The position numbers and the translations under genes are program-made. From Bacteroidia bacterium (GTDB lineage: Bacteria > Bacteroidota > Bacteroidia > B-17B0 > Aurantibacillaceae), in NCBI GenBank assembly GCA_026003255.1, contig BPGX01000006.1, forward strand, positions 100,589 through 164,588: DNA of 64,000 nucleotides, written 5' to 3'. Positions 61,086 to 64,000 of the stretch are shown here, piece after piece (positions within the stretch are counted from its first letter, which is position 1; the number at the start of each line of letters is the position of its first letter). The notes beneath the pieces are model-generated. The model saw only the letters and a list, made by a program, of their open reading frames with translations. It was not told the DNA's origin and did not search any database.

Positions 61086-64000
61086 TTCCATCTAAAAAGC
61101 TGATTGTTAATAATATGTATAATGTATGTAAGTATTTTGTGTGCTCAAAATAATCAGTTTTATCCAAACAGAATTTGGGTAAAAGTATTAAGTGAACAAA
61201 ATGCTCCTACTGGTACACAAAGCATACAAACCCCTAACAATGTCATTAACTCTGTTTTAAATAATTATAATATCGTTTATTTTCAAAAAGCATTCCCATG
61301 GTCAAACGATAGTGTTGTAAGCACTTTTTACGAAATTTATTGTAATTGTAACATTGATGATTTAATTGCGGACATTAATCAAAATTTGCAAGGTTTGATT
61401 ATACATCCTAAAAAACTTCCATTACCGGAATTTATGAATTACAATCCGGAGGATGAGTTGTGGCAGTTAACATTATTAGACCCAAATCAATATTTGTGGC
61501 ATTTGTTAAATATACAAGCACCTCAGGCTTGGAATATTACCATAGGTAATCCTAATATAAAAATAGCGGTAGTTGATAATTTTATAGATGCAACTCACCC
61601 GGATTTACAAAGTAAATTATTAACCAATGCAGACCCATTGACAGGACAAGCATATACTGTCCCTACAAGCAATTTGAGTGTGTATGACCACGGAACAGCG
61701 GTGAGCGGGTTTGCAGCAGCGCAAACAACGCCAGCACTAGGAAATCAGCCGACAGGAGCCGATTATGCTTCCATAGGTTTTAATAGTTCGTTAATTTTTT
61801 ATGAATTAGGGCATGTACCACCTCCAAATATCCCCAATCCCATTTGGGGGATAACCGGATTGCAAAAAGCGCATCATGCTTCGTATATGATGTGCGCGGA
61901 TATAATTAGCATATCATGGAAAAATAACTTTTGCGGCCCGGATTTATTAGGATATGAAGAAGCAATAGTTAAAGATATTTTAAAAAACGGCACGAATATA
62001 GTTGTAGCGGCCGGCAATGGTGAATATTCATATAGCTGTCCACCGCAAGAAGAATATCCCTATCCCTTTTCGCCAACCTATCCAGGTTGTGAAGATATTA
62101 TATTGGTTACAGGTACTGATATAATGGATAATCATAATCCACATAATACTCCTCAAAATATATTTAACATTAACGTTGCCTGTGGCACCTTAACCCCTCC
62201 AATTGTGTGGTCGCATAATGAAAAGATTGATATTTGTGCTCCGAGTTATCATTTAATGAGATTAAATCCAAGTAATACATTTGTTACAAAATGTAGTGGA
62301 ACATCTATGTCGGCACCAATTGTAGCAGGAACGGCAGCATTAATGAAAAGTGTAAACCCCTGCTTAACACCACACGATATTGATGAGATTTTAAGTAATC
62401 CGGCCAATGCCGACCCTATAAATGATGCCAATCAATATCCGGGTTTATTGGGAGCAGGAAGGCTAAATGCCTTTAAGGCTGTGCAAGCAGCACAAAATTA
62501 TATACCAAGCCATGTTGCGCTTATTGATAAAAACCTAATAAACAGAAATGTTTGCAAAGGACAAAGCACACAATTATTTGCATTAAGTAATTTATGTGCT
62601 AATTTGCAATGGTCAAACCCGCAAACCTTAAATAATTCTACCATTGCCAATCCAATTGCCACACCTCAACAAACAACGGTTTACACTTTATATGCAAGCT
62701 ACCCGAACGGTTGCATAAGGCAAGACACGATTGTGATATATGTTTATCCCTTACCTGACAAACCCATCTTAAGCGGCATAAATAATACTTGCGATGGTTT
62801 AACACTTAACTATACAATTACTAATTACAATACACAGCAAACCTATGTATGGAATGTAACCGGAGGCACAGTAATAAACCAAAGCGGAGCTAATGCAACC
62901 ATACAATGGAATAGTAGCCAAGGCGGTACAATTAGTGTTACAACAACAAATGTAAATAATTGTCAAAAAATATCAGAGATATTATTGGTTCATCCATGTT
63001 GCATCCCAACTAACTTGCCGCAAACACCTGATTTTTGGAATAATACTTCTGCCAGTTTGGTTAGTGCCACTGCAAATTATATAGTTATTAACGGCATATT
63101 TACCGTAAACCAAAATTTAACATTAGTAAATAAACAAATTTATTTAGGCCCGGATGCTAAAATAGACGTAACATCGGGCAATTCTCTAACGCTTAAGAAA
63201 TTGTACCTTACAAGCAGGCTGTAATTATATGTGGGACGGCATTTATATGCCCGATGATCTATCTATATTGTGCGATATAACAGGTTCTCAAAACTCGGTA
63301 TTTAAAGATGCCCAAAACGCTATAGTTTCAAGAAACGGAGGACATTTTTTACGGTAAGCAGTTCTACATTTGACAGAAACTACAAACACTTTGTAGTCAG
63401 AAAACTATAATCAGCTCAACACACTGCATCAATTGTAAGTACGCAGTTATTATGCAGCGGTGGCAACTCTTTAATTGCTCCTCATGTAGGCAGGCGTACA
63501 CATAAGGCAATAGAAATAAATAATGTAAGGCAAATTACAATTGGTGATGCCACAAGCCCTTCCAATCAAAACATTTTTGATAATGCAGATTATGGAATAT
63601 ATTCTACAGAGAGTGGTATATCAGTTTATAATAACAGGTTTCAAAATGTAACTATGTTGCAAGGGCAAGCAAAGCAAGAATGCATGCCGGGAACAGCTAT
63701 TTGTTCTTTTGGAACGGATGATTATTTAGTAAAACCGGAGATAAACTTTATTGTTAATATTGGTGGTAATGCGGATAATGAACTTAATTATTTCCATAAT
63801 ATCGGATATGGAGTAGATGCTCATTTATCTCAAACCATTTCTATTATTGGCAATAATTTTCAACAAATAGGAGCTAATGCGGTTGAGGTTATTGACAACA
63901 ACGCAAGAAATACCCAAATAGTTGGCAATGTAATAAACAATGCCGCCTCAAATGGAATAGTGCTTGCTAGAAATCAAACTTTAAGCAATGTTTTAGTAAC
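61039..64000 (+). CDS. Subtilase / beta-helix T9SS protein, right copy, runs off the window, frameshifted
   Basis: The open frame 61104-63224 (706 codons from a TTG) holds a signal peptide end (MYVSILCAQ), a propeptide-like region, and an S8 serine protease domain with Asp158 (VVDNFIDATHPDL), His196 (VYDHGTAVSG), Asn305 (VVAAGNGEYS) and Ser401 (CSGTSMSAPIVAG). Ig-like repeats then follow. An extra A at 63195-63196 stops it. Without that base the frame continues NYMWDGIYMP and, with more breaks (63345-63420), into a beta-helix (EINNVRQITIGDATSPSNQN; NIGYGVDAHLSQTISIIGNN) that continues past base 64000. The leader ATG is at 61039, followed by TGA codons at about 61072 and 61101, so translation from it as written is blocked. 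A type A sorting domain is expected beyond the window. Confidence 0.88.

Overview
The window is AT-rich bacterial chromosome from a member of the Bacteroidota with a type IX secretion system (T9SS). The evidence is many secreted proteins ending in T9SS type A (PNP...) or type B (SPNGDG.ND) sorting domains, PorP- and PorE-like proteins, promoters of the TTTG-N19-TAnnTTTG type, phylum-restricted families (DUF4837, DUF4175, DUF6992, CarH-like MerR), and the order mutY / HU / TPR / small AURKAIP1 protein / rng. I cannot name a genus.

Layout. 0-2 kb: a universal stress protein and a B12-binding MerR regulator. 2-7.8 kb: the minus-strand F0F1 ATP synthase operon (AtpZ-like, small membrane protein, atpB-E-F-H-A-G; atpD and atpC are absent). 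7.9-16.5 kb: a repeat-rich T9SS cargo region with three broken copies of a 'PSFE domain + type B sorting domain' gene, copies of a type A sorting-domain tail, palindromic repeats and a broken subtilase/beta-helix gene. 16.5-22.4 kb: housekeeping genes mutY, HU, TPR, AURKAIP1-type protein, rng, tatA and gatA. 22.4-33.4 kb: five consecutive minus-strand T9SS cargo genes. 33.4-42.4 kb: DUF4837 lipoprotein, MltD-like transglycosylase, a T9SS copper-monooxygenase-like protein, rplU-rpmA, a toxin-antitoxin pair, serS, kbl and an unknown gene. 42.4-46.4 kb: a light-damage repair cluster (flavin reductase, CPD photolyase, DUF6992, DUF2256, Cry-DASH). 46.4-53.2 kb: a surface-display cassette (collagen-like protein, type B cargo, PorP-like, PorE-like). 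53.3-60.9 kb: a signalling cluster (YfiR-like, TPR, HAMP-SpoIIE phosphatase, anti-sigma-like kinase) plus ybeY and a large DUF4175 protein. 61-64 kb: a second, inverted, nearly identical copy of the subtilase gene, running off the window.

Three themes stand out. First, the two subtilase copies form a large inverted repeat around about 44.5 kb, which could flip by recombination. Second, those genes and a third cargo gene at 29.8 kb share one promoter and leader that encodes the peptide MAHFT(Y/F)LRAGL; two of the three then have an 8-9 base poly-C tract, a candidate length-variable switch. Third, many genes are interrupted by single-base expansions of short homopolymers, nearly always one base too long. 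This uniform direction suggests insertion-type sequence error, or less likely transcriptional slippage, and it means several short ORFs should be read as single genes (rng, atpF, the DUF4175 gene, the SpoIIE phosphatase, the PorE-like gene and others).
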